This document shows, one piece after another, positions 13,990 through 20,084 of a stretch of DNA of 22,244 nt. The notes under the pieces are model-generated. The model saw nothing but the letters and a program-made list of their open reading frames with translations, was not told where the DNA came from and searched no databases. Every line of letters starts with the position of its first letter. The first letter of the stretch is position 1. The stretch comes from Sva-07 sp964651825. GTDB taxonomy: Bacteria > Actinomycetota > Acidimicrobiia > Acidimicrobiales > Ilumatobacteraceae. The translations under genes and the position numbers were made by a program. The stretch spans positions 1 to 22,244 of the forward strand of contig CAZYWK010000068.1 in NCBI GenBank assembly GCA_964651825.1, in the 5' to 3' direction.

Positions 13990-15300
13990 ATGGCCGACGC
14001 GATGAGCGACGCGACCGACGACACCGTGGGAGTGCCGCGTTCGAGTCGATACGACGCCACCCACGAGATGGACCGGGGGGTGCTGCCGACCGGTGAGCTG
14101 CCGGCGCTGGTCAAGGACGAACCGGTCAAGCGGCGCCGGATCAGGCCGCTGCGGTTCACGATCAAGGCACTCCTGCTGATCGTCGTGGCCGTGTTCCTGT
14201 TGCCGCCGGTCCTCACCGGCTTCCGGCAGGCGGCCGACACGATCGGCACCGTGAACCCGGCGATGATCGCCGCCGGTTTCGGGCTCCAGCTGATCTCTCT
14301 CGCCTGCTACTCGTTCCTCACCAGGGCCTCGCTCGGCTCGGCCGGGGCGGGGCTGTCGCACGCGCGGATCTTCCGCATCCAGCTGAGCACGAAGGCACTG
14401 TCGAACATCGTGCCGGGCGGCAACGCGGCCGGTTCAGCGCTCGGCTACCGGCTGCTGACGCTGTCGGGCGTGAGCGGCCCCGACGCAGGCTTCGCGTTGG
14501 CGACGGCCGGGATCGGCTCGGCCGTCGTACTGAACATCATCTTCTGGCTCGGCCTCGTCGTCTCGATCCCGATCCGGGGCGTGAACCCGTTGTACGGGAT
14601 CGCTGCGATCTGCGGTGTGATCATCATGGGGATCGCGGCGATGCTCGTCATCGGCCTGACCGACGGCCAGGGACGGGCCGAGAAGGCGGCGCGCTGGATC
14701 GCCCGGAAGCTGAGCCTCAACGAAGACCGGTTCGCGCGCGTGCTGCGTCAGGTCGGTGAACGGGTGGAGGAGCTCGTCAGCGACCGTCAGCTGCTGCGCT
14801 CCGTGGTGTTCTGGGCGACGCTGAACTGGCTCTTCGACATGGCGTCGCTGTGGATGTTCCTGCGCGCCTTCGGTGGTTCGTTGAGTGTCGACGCGCTGGT
14901 CGTGGCGTTCGGCCTCGCCAACCTGATGGCGGCGATCCCGATCCTGCCCGGCGGCCTCGGTGTGGTCGAGGGCACCTACATCACGGTGCTCGTCGGTTTC
15001 GGTCTGCCGAAGCGGGTGGTCGCACCGGCGATCGCCGCCTACCGGTCCGCGCAGTACCTGATGCCGATCGCACTGGGCGCGCTGGCGTACGCGTCGCTGC
15101 GGGTCGGGCCGTGGAGGATCGAGAAGCGCGACCGCCTGATCAGGTTGCGGGACCTGGCGCGCGTCGAGACGGCCAAGGGCGAGTCGCGGATCGACTTCGC
15201 ACTCCGGTTCCAGCGCGAGACGGCGGTCGGCAGCGGCGTCGACGCGGACGACAACCCGGTCGCCGAGCCCGAGCCGCCGAGTCGCTTTCCGGACGAGTGA
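13990..15300 (+). CDS. UPF0104/LPG-synthase transmembrane domain protein (flippase-like)
   Basis: This 436-residue integral membrane protein is of the lysylphosphatidylglycerol-synthase N-terminal type (MprF flippase domain, UPF0104). After a charged cytosolic N-terminus (about 1-54) there are roughly seven or eight hydrophobic helices, for example 57-77, 91-111, 167-193, 200-223, 270-292, 300-316 and 350-370. Conserved family strings are NIVPGGNAAGSALGYRLL (139-156) and PILPGGLGVVEGTYITVLVG (317-336). There is no soluble aminoacyl-transferase domain, so it should not make lysyl-PG itself; moving a lipid or polyprenyl-linked substrate across the membrane is the usual guess. It starts 4 bp after the serine hydrolase gene and probably depends on it for expression. 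The C-terminus is hydrophilic. Confidence 0.88.
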   Translation: MADAMSDATDDTVGVPRSSRYDATHEMDRGVLPTGELPALVKDEPVKRRRIRPLRFTIKALLLIVVAVFLLPPVLTGFRQAADTIGTVNPAMIAAGFGLQLISLACYSFLTRASLGSAGAGLSHARIFRIQLSTKALSNIVPGGNAAGSALGYRLLTLSGVSGPDAGFALATAGIGSAVVLNIIFWLGLVVSIPIRGVNPLYGIAAICGVIIMGIAAMLVIGLTDGQGRAEKAARWIARKLSLNEDRFARVLRQVGERVEELVSDRQLLRSVVFWATLNWLFDMASLWMFLRAFGGSLSVDALVVAFGLANLMAAIPILPGGLGVVEGTYITVLVGFGLPKRVVAPAIAAYRSAQYLMPIALGALAYASLRVGPWRIEKRDRLIRLRDLARVETAKGESRIDFALRFQRETAVGSGVDADDNPVAEPEPPSRFPDE

Positions 15301-15310
15301 ACGCGGGCGG

Positions 15311-15316
15311 TACCGT
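15311..15316 (+). promoter_or_regulatory. -10 hexamer for the MaoC gene
   Basis: TACCGT, 7 bp before ATG 15324, in the 23-bp gap after the membrane-protein gene. The hexamer is identical to the one before the first ATPase. Confidence 0.45.
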
Positions 15317-15323
15317 CGGCGCC

Positions 15324-15836
15324 ATGAGCACGCACGAGCGGCCGTTCGGCCGGTATCTCGAGGATTTCACGCCCGGCGACATCCTCCGCCACTGGCCCGG
15401 CAAGACCATCACCGAGTACGACGATCACCTGTTCTGCATGATCACCATGAACCACCACCCGCTGCACACCAACGACTGGTTCGCGGCCAACTCGGTGCAG
15501 GGCCGCAACGTGGTGGTCGGCAACCTCGTGTACAGCCTGGTGCTCGGCATGAGCGTGCCCGACGTGAGTGGCGCGGCGATCGCCAACTTGGAGATCGAGA
15601 CGCTGCAACACAAGTTCCCGACGTTCCACGGCGACACGATCCACGCCGAGACGCGGGTGCTCGAGGTGAAGGAGTCGTCGTCCAAGCCTGATCGCGGCGT
15701 GGTCACGGTCGAGACCAAGGGTTTCAACCAGGACGGCAAGGAGGTCTGCTACTTCAAGCGCAAGGTCCTGATCTGGAAGCGCGAGCATGCACCCGACCGC
15801 ACCCGTCCGTACGACGGCGCCGACGTCTGGGACTGA
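15324..15836 (+). CDS. MaoC-family dehydratase, mesaconyl-CoA hydratase type
   Basis: This 170-residue single hot-dog domain protein contains HWPGKTITEYDDHLFCMITM and then NHHPLHTND (43-51), with the likely catalytic pair Asn43/His48 where classic (R)-hydratases have Asp/His. This NHHPLH form, the SVPDVSG motif and FHGDTIHAET are what I recall from MaoC proteins sitting beside ccr/ecm and a CitE-like lyase in Streptomyces, presumed to hydrate mesaconyl-CoA to beta-methylmalyl-CoA in the ethylmalonyl-CoA pathway. Two CitE/Mcl-type genes follow within 2 kb, which fits. The frame is open further upstream, but ATG 15324 has a -10 hexamer 7 bp before it and gives the family N-terminus. The 3' end overlaps mutY by 50 bp. 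Confidence 0.87.
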   Translation: MSTHERPFGRYLEDFTPGDILRHWPGKTITEYDDHLFCMITMNHHPLHTNDWFAANSVQGRNVVVGNLVYSLVLGMSVPDVSGAAIANLEIETLQHKFPTFHGDTIHAETRVLEVKESSSKPDRGVVTVETKGFNQDGKEVCYFKRKVLIWKREHAPDRTRPYDGADVWD

Positions 15837-16659
15837 GCCGCTGGATCCGGCAGCGGTCCTGGCGTGGGGGATGCCGCGGCTGCGCGACCTGCCGTGGCGG
15901 CGCACCCGCGATCCCTGGGCGATCCTCGTCGCCGAGGTGATGCTCCAGCAGACCCAGACGCTGCGGGTGATCCCGAAGTGGGAGGCGTTCCTGCACTCGT
16001 TCCCGACGCCGGCGGCCTGCGCCGACGCCCCGCTCGGTGACGTGCTCAGGTCGTGGCAGGGGCTCGGCTACCCCCGCCGGGCCCGCAACCTCCAGCTCGC
16101 GGCCCGTCACGTGGTCGACGACCACGGCGGGGGTGTGCCCGACGACCTCGATGCGCTCCTCGCGCTGGCGGGCATCGGCCCGTACACGGCTCGGGCCGTA
16201 TTGGCGTTCGCGTTCGAACGCGACGTGGCGGTCGTCGAGACGAACATCGCCCGGGTCCTCGCCCGGGTGGCGGGGGAGCGGTTGACGGCGAAGCGAGCAC
16301 AGGCGTTCGCCGATGATCTCGTGCCGGTCGGCGAGGGATGGGCGTGGAATCAGGCGCTCATGGACCTCGGCGCCGCGGTGTGCCGACCGGTGCCGGCCTG
16401 CGAGGTGTGCCCGATCGCGGCGTCGTGTGCTTGGCGCCGAGCCGGCAACGCCGACCCCGACCCAGCGGTCGGGTCGGCGGGGGTCAGCACGAAGCAGGCT
16501 CGCTTCGAGGGCAGCGATCGTCAGGCCCGCGGCCGCGTGCTCGCAATCCTTGCCACGGGCAGCGCGCCAGCGGGGAACTTGGACGCGCGCATCCTCGCCA
16601 CGCTCGTCGCCGACGGCCTCGTCACCATCGACCTCGCCGGCACCGCCTCCCTCCCGTAG
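15787..16659 (+). CDS. mutY: A/G-specific adenine glycosylase with altered catalytic residue
   Basis: This 290-residue base-excision repair enzyme removes adenine mispaired with 8-oxoguanine. It has the MutY core: Glu50 in AEVMLQQTQ, WQGLGYPRRARNL (90-102), the helix-hairpin-helix LAGIGPYTARAV (127-138) and four Fe-S cysteines (199, 205, 208, 214; spacing C-x5-C-x2-C-x5-C). The catalytic Asp, usually in V-D-T-N or L-D-G-N, is Glu151 here (VVETNIARVLAR). The first cysteine gap is one residue shorter than the common x6. The C-terminal 8-oxoG-recognition Nudix-like domain of E. coli MutY is missing or much reduced, as in other actinobacteria. ATG 15787 overlaps the MaoC gene by 50 bp and has GGAAG 7 bp upstream. 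A distinct HhH-GPD glycosylase is an alternative. Confidence 0.88.
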   Translation: MHPTAPVRTTAPTSGTEPLDPAAVLAWGMPRLRDLPWRRTRDPWAILVAEVMLQQTQTLRVIPKWEAFLHSFPTPAACADAPLGDVLRSWQGLGYPRRARNLQLAARHVVDDHGGGVPDDLDALLALAGIGPYTARAVLAFAFERDVAVVETNIARVLARVAGERLTAKRAQAFADDLVPVGEGWAWNQALMDLGAAVCRPVPACEVCPIAASCAWRRAGNADPDPAVGSAGVSTKQARFEGSDRQARGRVLAILATGSAPAGNLDARILATLVADGLVTIDLAGTASLP

Positions 16660-16700
16660 CTTCGGACAGGGTGGTGTTGGTGGCGTGGGAACAGGTCTCG

Positions 16701-16706
16701 TACGGT
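16701..16706 (+). promoter_or_regulatory. promoter of the Mcl-like gene
   Basis: TACGGT, 8 bp before ATG 16715. A possible -35 TTGGTG lies at 16677-16682 with an 18-bp spacer. Confidence 0.45.
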
Positions 16707-16714
16707 TGGTGGCG

Positions 16715-17776
16715 ATGCGCCCGCCCAAGGACTTTTTCCGACCGCTCGCGGTCGGCGCCCCTGAACCCGTCCGCGAGATCCCCTTCCCGCCGAGCCGGAT
16801 GATCCACTTCTTCCCGGCCGCGAACGACAAGATGCGGGCCAAGGTCCCCGACATCGCGCCGACGGTCGACATCCTGCTCGCCAACCTCGAAGACGGAGTT
16901 CCGGCCGACCAGAAGGAGGCCGCACGGGCCGGCCTCGTCGAGGTCGCGGCCAAGGCCGACTTCGGCGACACGCAGTTCTGGACCCGGGTCAACAGCCTCG
17001 ATTCCCCATGGGGTCTCGACGACCTGACTGCCGCGGTGCTCGAGGCGGGCGAGGCGCTCGACGTGATCATGATCCCGAAGGTCGAAGGGCCCGAGGACAT
17101 CCACTACGTCGACCGGTTGCTCGCGCAGCTCGAAGCGAAGGCCGGGCTCACCGAGCCGATCCTCGTCCACGCCCTGCTCGAGACGGCCCGCGGCGTGGCC
17201 AACGTCGAGGAGATCTGCGGCGCGTCGCCGCGCATGCAGGGTCTGTCGCTCGGCCCCGCCGACCTCGCCGCCAACCGCCGGATGAAGACCACTCGCGTCG
17301 GCGGAGGGCATCCCGGCTACCTCGTACGCAACGATCCGCCGGCCGGCACCGACGCGCCCGACTACCACGCCGAGCGCGCCACGGCCCAGCAGGACCTGTG
17401 GCACTACACGATCGCCCGCATGGTCGACGCGTGCGTCACCCACGGCATCCTCCCGTTCTACGGACCCTTCGGCGACATCGCCGACACGGTTGCCTGCGAG
17501 GACCAGTTCCGCAACGCCTACCTGCTCGGCTGCGTCGGCGCGTGGAGCCTCCACCCGGTGCAGATCGACATCGCCAAGCGCGTCTTCACCCCGGACCCCG
17601 CCGATGTCGCCCACGCCCAGCGGGTGATCGACGCGATGGGCGACGGCACCGGCGCCGTGCTCCTCGACGGGAAGATGGAAGACGACGCGTCGGTCAAGCA
17701 GTGCCACGTGATCGTCCAGCTCGCCCGGCAGCTCGCCGGCCGCGACCCCGAACTCGCCGACCGCTACGGCTTTTGA
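16715..17776 (+). CDS. CitE-superfamily lyase, L-malyl-CoA/beta-methylmalyl-CoA lyase (Mcl1) type
   Basis: This 353-residue TIM-barrel protein belongs to the HpcH/HpaI aldolase/citrate lyase family. Its layout matches Mcl1 of the ethylmalonyl-CoA pathway: LEDGVPADQK (59-67), Arg91 in TRVNSLDSPW, IMIPKVEGPED, metal ligands Glu156 (LLETARG) and Asp183 (LGPADLAA), the extra loop after MKTTRVGGGHPGY, THGILPFYGPFGD, and GAWSLHPVQ near the C-terminus. Mcl1 cleaves beta-methylmalyl-CoA to glyoxylate and propionyl-CoA and works on malyl-CoA too. The protein is about 35 residues longer than Rhodobacter Mcl1, mainly at the N-terminus. The upstream open frame lies inside mutY and is not used; ATG 16715 has a promoter-like hexamer. 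A second CitE-type gene follows after 19 bp, so they are an operon. Confidence 0.88.
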   Translation: MRPPKDFFRPLAVGAPEPVREIPFPPSRMIHFFPAANDKMRAKVPDIAPTVDILLANLEDGVPADQKEAARAGLVEVAAKADFGDTQFWTRVNSLDSPWGLDDLTAAVLEAGEALDVIMIPKVEGPEDIHYVDRLLAQLEAKAGLTEPILVHALLETARGVANVEEICGASPRMQGLSLGPADLAANRRMKTTRVGGGHPGYLVRNDPPAGTDAPDYHAERATAQQDLWHYTIARMVDACVTHGILPFYGPFGDIADTVACEDQFRNAYLLGCVGAWSLHPVQIDIAKRVFTPDPADVAHAQRVIDAMGDGTGAVLLDGKMEDDASVKQCHVIVQLARQLAGRDPELADRYGF

Positions 17777-17795
17777 CGCACGGAGAACGCACCCG

Positions 17796-18677
17796 ATGAC
17801 CGACCCGAACGCTTCTGACGACCTGCGGCCGCGCCGCTCCGTGCTGTACATGCCGGCGGCCAACGAGCGCGCGCTCGAAAAGGCGCAGAGCATCCCGGCC
17901 GACGCGATCATCTTCGACCTCGAAGATGCCGTCGCACCCGACGCCAAGCCCGACGCCCGTGCGAAGGCGGTCGCCGCGGTGCGATCCGGCCACTACGGGA
18001 ACCGCGAACTGACGATCCGCTGCAACGGACTCGACACCGAGTGGGGCAGCGCCGACATCGACGCGGCGGGCGCGGCGGGGCCGTCGGCGGTCGTGATCCC
18101 CAAGGTCGACTCCGTCGATGCCGTCCACGCGGTGGCCGCACAGCTCGACTCGGCCGGCGCGCCGGCGTCGGTGCGGATCTGGCCGATGATCGAGACACCG
18201 ACGGCGATGTTCAACGTGCGCGAGATCGCCCGCCATCCGCGGGTCGCCGTGCTCGTGATGGGCACCAACGACCTCGCCAAGGAGCTGCGTTCCCCGATCG
18301 TGCCGGGCCGCCATCCGCTCGTCGCGCACCTGGCGACGGCACTCCTCGCGGCGCGCGAGGCCGGCAAGGTGATCCTCGACGGTGTCTACAACGACGTGAA
18401 GAACCCCGATGGTTTCGAGGCGGAGTGCCGGCAGGGCATGGAGATGGGCTTCGACGGCAAGACCCTCATCCACCCGAGCCAGGTCGACCCGGCCAACGAC
18501 GTGTGGGCGCCATCGGCCGACGAGGTCGAGTACGCGGGCCGTGTCATCGCGGCGTTCGACGAGGCGGTCGCCGGCGGGCGCGGCGTCGTCACCGTCGACG
18601 GGCGGATGATCGAGAACCTCCACGTGGCCAACGCCCGACGCGTGCTCGCGGTCGCCGATGCGATCGCGGCGTTGTGA
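17796..18677 (+). CDS. CitE-superfamily lyase or thioesterase (HpcH/HpaI aldolase family)
   Basis: This 293-residue TIM-barrel protein is a shorter CitE relative than its neighbour. Landmarks are RRSVLYMPAANERALEKA (13-30), DLEDAVAPDAK (41-51), Arg75 in TIRCNGLDTEW, IPKVDS, metal ligands Glu133 (MIETPTA) and Asp159 (MGTNDLAKEL), and GFDGKTLIHPSQV late in the chain. It closely resembles the CitE-like protein encoded beside ccr/ecm in Streptomyces, as I recall it. It may cleave malyl-, methylmalyl- or citramalyl-CoA, or be a malyl-CoA thioesterase (Mcl2 role) supporting Mcl1. GGAG at 17782-17785 lies 10 bp before ATG 17796. It is cotranscribed with the Mcl1-like gene, and its distinct sequence argues against a recent duplication. 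Confidence 0.88.
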   Translation: MTDPNASDDLRPRRSVLYMPAANERALEKAQSIPADAIIFDLEDAVAPDAKPDARAKAVAAVRSGHYGNRELTIRCNGLDTEWGSADIDAAGAAGPSAVVIPKVDSVDAVHAVAAQLDSAGAPASVRIWPMIETPTAMFNVREIARHPRVAVLVMGTNDLAKELRSPIVPGRHPLVAHLATALLAAREAGKVILDGVYNDVKNPDGFEAECRQGMEMGFDGKTLIHPSQVDPANDVWAPSADEVEYAGRVIAAFDEAVAGGRGVVTVDGRMIENLHVANARRVLAVADAIAAL

Positions 18678-18743
18678 CGATCGATTCGCGCGTGTAACCG
18701 ACGTCACGTCGCCCGGGTGAGTGCCTGGCCACGCGGGACGACC

Positions 18744-18749
18744 TATCGT
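18744..18749 (+). promoter_or_regulatory. -10 hexamer upstream of the metallo-hydrolase gene
   Basis: TATCGT, the best -10 match in the 117-bp gap. A transcript from it would start near 18756, giving a leader of about 39 nt before ATG 18795. Nothing else is recognisable in this gap. Confidence 0.4.
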
Positions 18750-18794
18750 GCCTTCATCGGGGGTTCAGCTACGCCACGTACCGCGACCGACGGG

Positions 18795-19631
18795 ATGCGC
18801 GTCACCTTCCACGGTGTGCGTGGGTCGACGCCCTGCCACGGCCGCGAGATCGTCCGCTATGGCGGCAACACGTCGTGCGTGGCCGTCCAGCTTCCCGGCC
18901 ACGACCCGATCCTGTTCGACCTCGGCACCGGGCTGCGCTACTTCGGCCAGCAGTGCTCACCCGACACGTCGTTCGCCGCCACCTGCCTGCTGAGTCACCT
19001 CCACTGGGATCACATCCAGGGCCTGCCGTTCTTCAAGCCGCTGCTGCGTGACGGGTCCGACATCCGCATCTACGCGCCGGTGCAGGAGGGCGAGCTGACC
19101 GTCGAGGACGTGTTCACCGACACGATCAAGCCGCCGCTGTTCCCCATCCAGTTCGCGATGCTGCCGGGCATGATCGAGTTCCACGAGGTGTGGGACGACG
19201 AGTTCAGGCTCGGCGATGACGTCACGGTGATGTCGCGCTCGATCCCGCACGTCGGCAACACGCTCGGCTACCGGCTCAGCTGGCAAGGTCGCACCGTCAC
19301 CTACATGAGCGATCACCAGATGCCCCACGACGGCACGTTCGCGGCGACGCAGGGAGCGCTCGAGCTGTGTCACGACGCCGACGTGCTGATCCACGACGCG
19401 CAGTACACGCCGTCGGAGTTCCGCGAGAAGAACACCTGGGGGCACTGCACGGTCGAGTACGCCGTGTGGTTGGCGGCCGAGACCGGGGTGAAGCAGCTCG
19501 TGCTGTTCCACCACGACCCCGCACACCACGACGACCTGCTCGACATCCTCGCCGCCGCGGCGAACGACTGTGGTCGCAAGATGGGCGTCGACGTGATCGC
19601 CGCGTACGAGGGCCTCGTCCTCGATCTCTGA
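18795..19631 (+). CDS. metallo-beta-lactamase-fold hydrolase
   Basis: This 278-residue cytosolic protein has the metallo-beta-lactamase signature H-x-H-x-D-H at 68-73 (HLHWDH), His152 in SIPHVGN and Asp173 in YMSDHQ, giving a two-metal site. GVRGSTPCHG near the start and RYGGNTSC (21-28) place it with the RNase Z/PhnP/class II cyclic-nucleotide phosphodiesterase branch, so a phosphodiester is a reasonable substrate. No specific one is implied. The frame is open back to GTG 18717, but residues before MRVTFHGVRG do not look like the family. It stands after the CitE operon with its own promoter candidate and may share a transcript with the small membrane protein 43 bp downstream. Confidence 0.87.
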   Translation: MRVTFHGVRGSTPCHGREIVRYGGNTSCVAVQLPGHDPILFDLGTGLRYFGQQCSPDTSFAATCLLSHLHWDHIQGLPFFKPLLRDGSDIRIYAPVQEGELTVEDVFTDTIKPPLFPIQFAMLPGMIEFHEVWDDEFRLGDDVTVMSRSIPHVGNTLGYRLSWQGRTVTYMSDHQMPHDGTFAATQGALELCHDADVLIHDAQYTPSEFREKNTWGHCTVEYAVWLAAETGVKQLVLFHHDPAHHDDLLDILAAAANDCGRKMGVDVIAAYEGLVLDL

Positions 19632-19660
19632 TCGCCGGCGCCGGAGGCCGGGGGAGTCGG

Positions 19661-19666
19661 CAGACT
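19661..19666 (+). promoter_or_regulatory. -10 hexamer for the MauE-like gene
   Basis: CAGACT, 8 bp before ATG 19675. An overlapping ACTGAT ends 5 bp before the ATG. CAGACT is identical to the CoA-transferase hexamer. Confidence 0.3.
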
Positions 19667-19674
19667 GATCATCG

Positions 19675-20058
19675 ATGGACACGCTCGCACTTGGAGCCTC
19701 GGTCCTCGTGGGTGTCGCGTTCGTCGTCGCAGGTGGGTCGAAGATCGCCGCCGGCGGGTCGTGGCCGGTGCAGGCGCGGGGCCTCGGTGCACCGTCGTGG
19801 ACGATCCAACTCGTGCCGTGGGTCGAGATCGTGGTGGGCGCCCTGCTCATCGCCCAGGTCGCTGCGCCGTGGCCGGCCGTCGCCGCGCTGCTGCTGCTCG
19901 GGGCGTTCAGCGGTTTGATCGTGAACGCCCTCGCCCACGGCCGTCACCCACCCTGTGCCTGCTTCGGCGCGTGGTCGGCCAAACCGATCGGGGCCGGCCA
20001 CCTCGTCCGCAACGGCGTGCTGATCGTTCTGACCGTGCTCGCGATCGTCGCAACGTGA
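19675..20058 (+). CDS. MauE/DoxX-like redox-associated membrane protein
   Basis: This 127-residue protein has about four hydrophobic helices (roughly 4-24, 43-63, 66-87 and 108-126) and a Cys-Ala-Cys pair at 94-96 in HPPCACFG, followed by HLVRNGVL. That PCxCFG...RN pattern is typical of MauE-domain proteins, which help redox maturation of periplasmic proteins and are related to DoxX and the VKOR-like group. No methylamine dehydrogenase genes are present, so a general thiol or quinone role is more likely. Its TGA stop is the first three bases of the 29-bp inverted repeat that also ends the convergent peptidase gene, so its C-terminus (AIVAT) abuts that element. Confidence 0.85.
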   Translation: MDTLALGASVLVGVAFVVAGGSKIAAGGSWPVQARGLGAPSWTIQLVPWVEIVVGALLIAQVAAPWPAVAALLLLGAFSGLIVNALAHGRHPPCACFGAWSAKPIGAGHLVRNGVLIVLTVLAIVAT

Positions 20059-20084
20059 AACGAAGTGCCTGACCCCACGTTTCA
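20056..20084. terminator. 29-bp inverted repeat bounded by the stop codons of two convergent genes
   Basis: Arms TGAAACG (20056-20062) and CGTTTCA (20078-20084) flank a 15-nt loop containing TGCCTGACCCC. The first TGA is the MauE-like gene's stop, and the last TCA, read on the minus strand, is the peptidase's stop. It probably acts as a bidirectional terminator. The minus-strand loop string GGGGTCAGGCA resembles a repeat core that recurs between genes in various bacteria, as far as I recall. Confidence 0.6.

Noticed and set aside
11841..14249. Minus-strand open frame of 802 codons opposite the ATPase pair and the serine hydrolase
   Set aside because: It is a by-product of high GC at third codon positions of three clear plus-strand genes. 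The product is an Arg/Asp/Gly-rich string with no domain and spans gene boundaries.
15450..15470. Asn43 instead of Asp in the MaoC active site as an inactivating change
   Set aside because: The NHHPLH form is, as I recall, normal for the mesaconyl-CoA-hydratase-like MaoC proteins of actinobacteria, so it is not an oddity of this copy.
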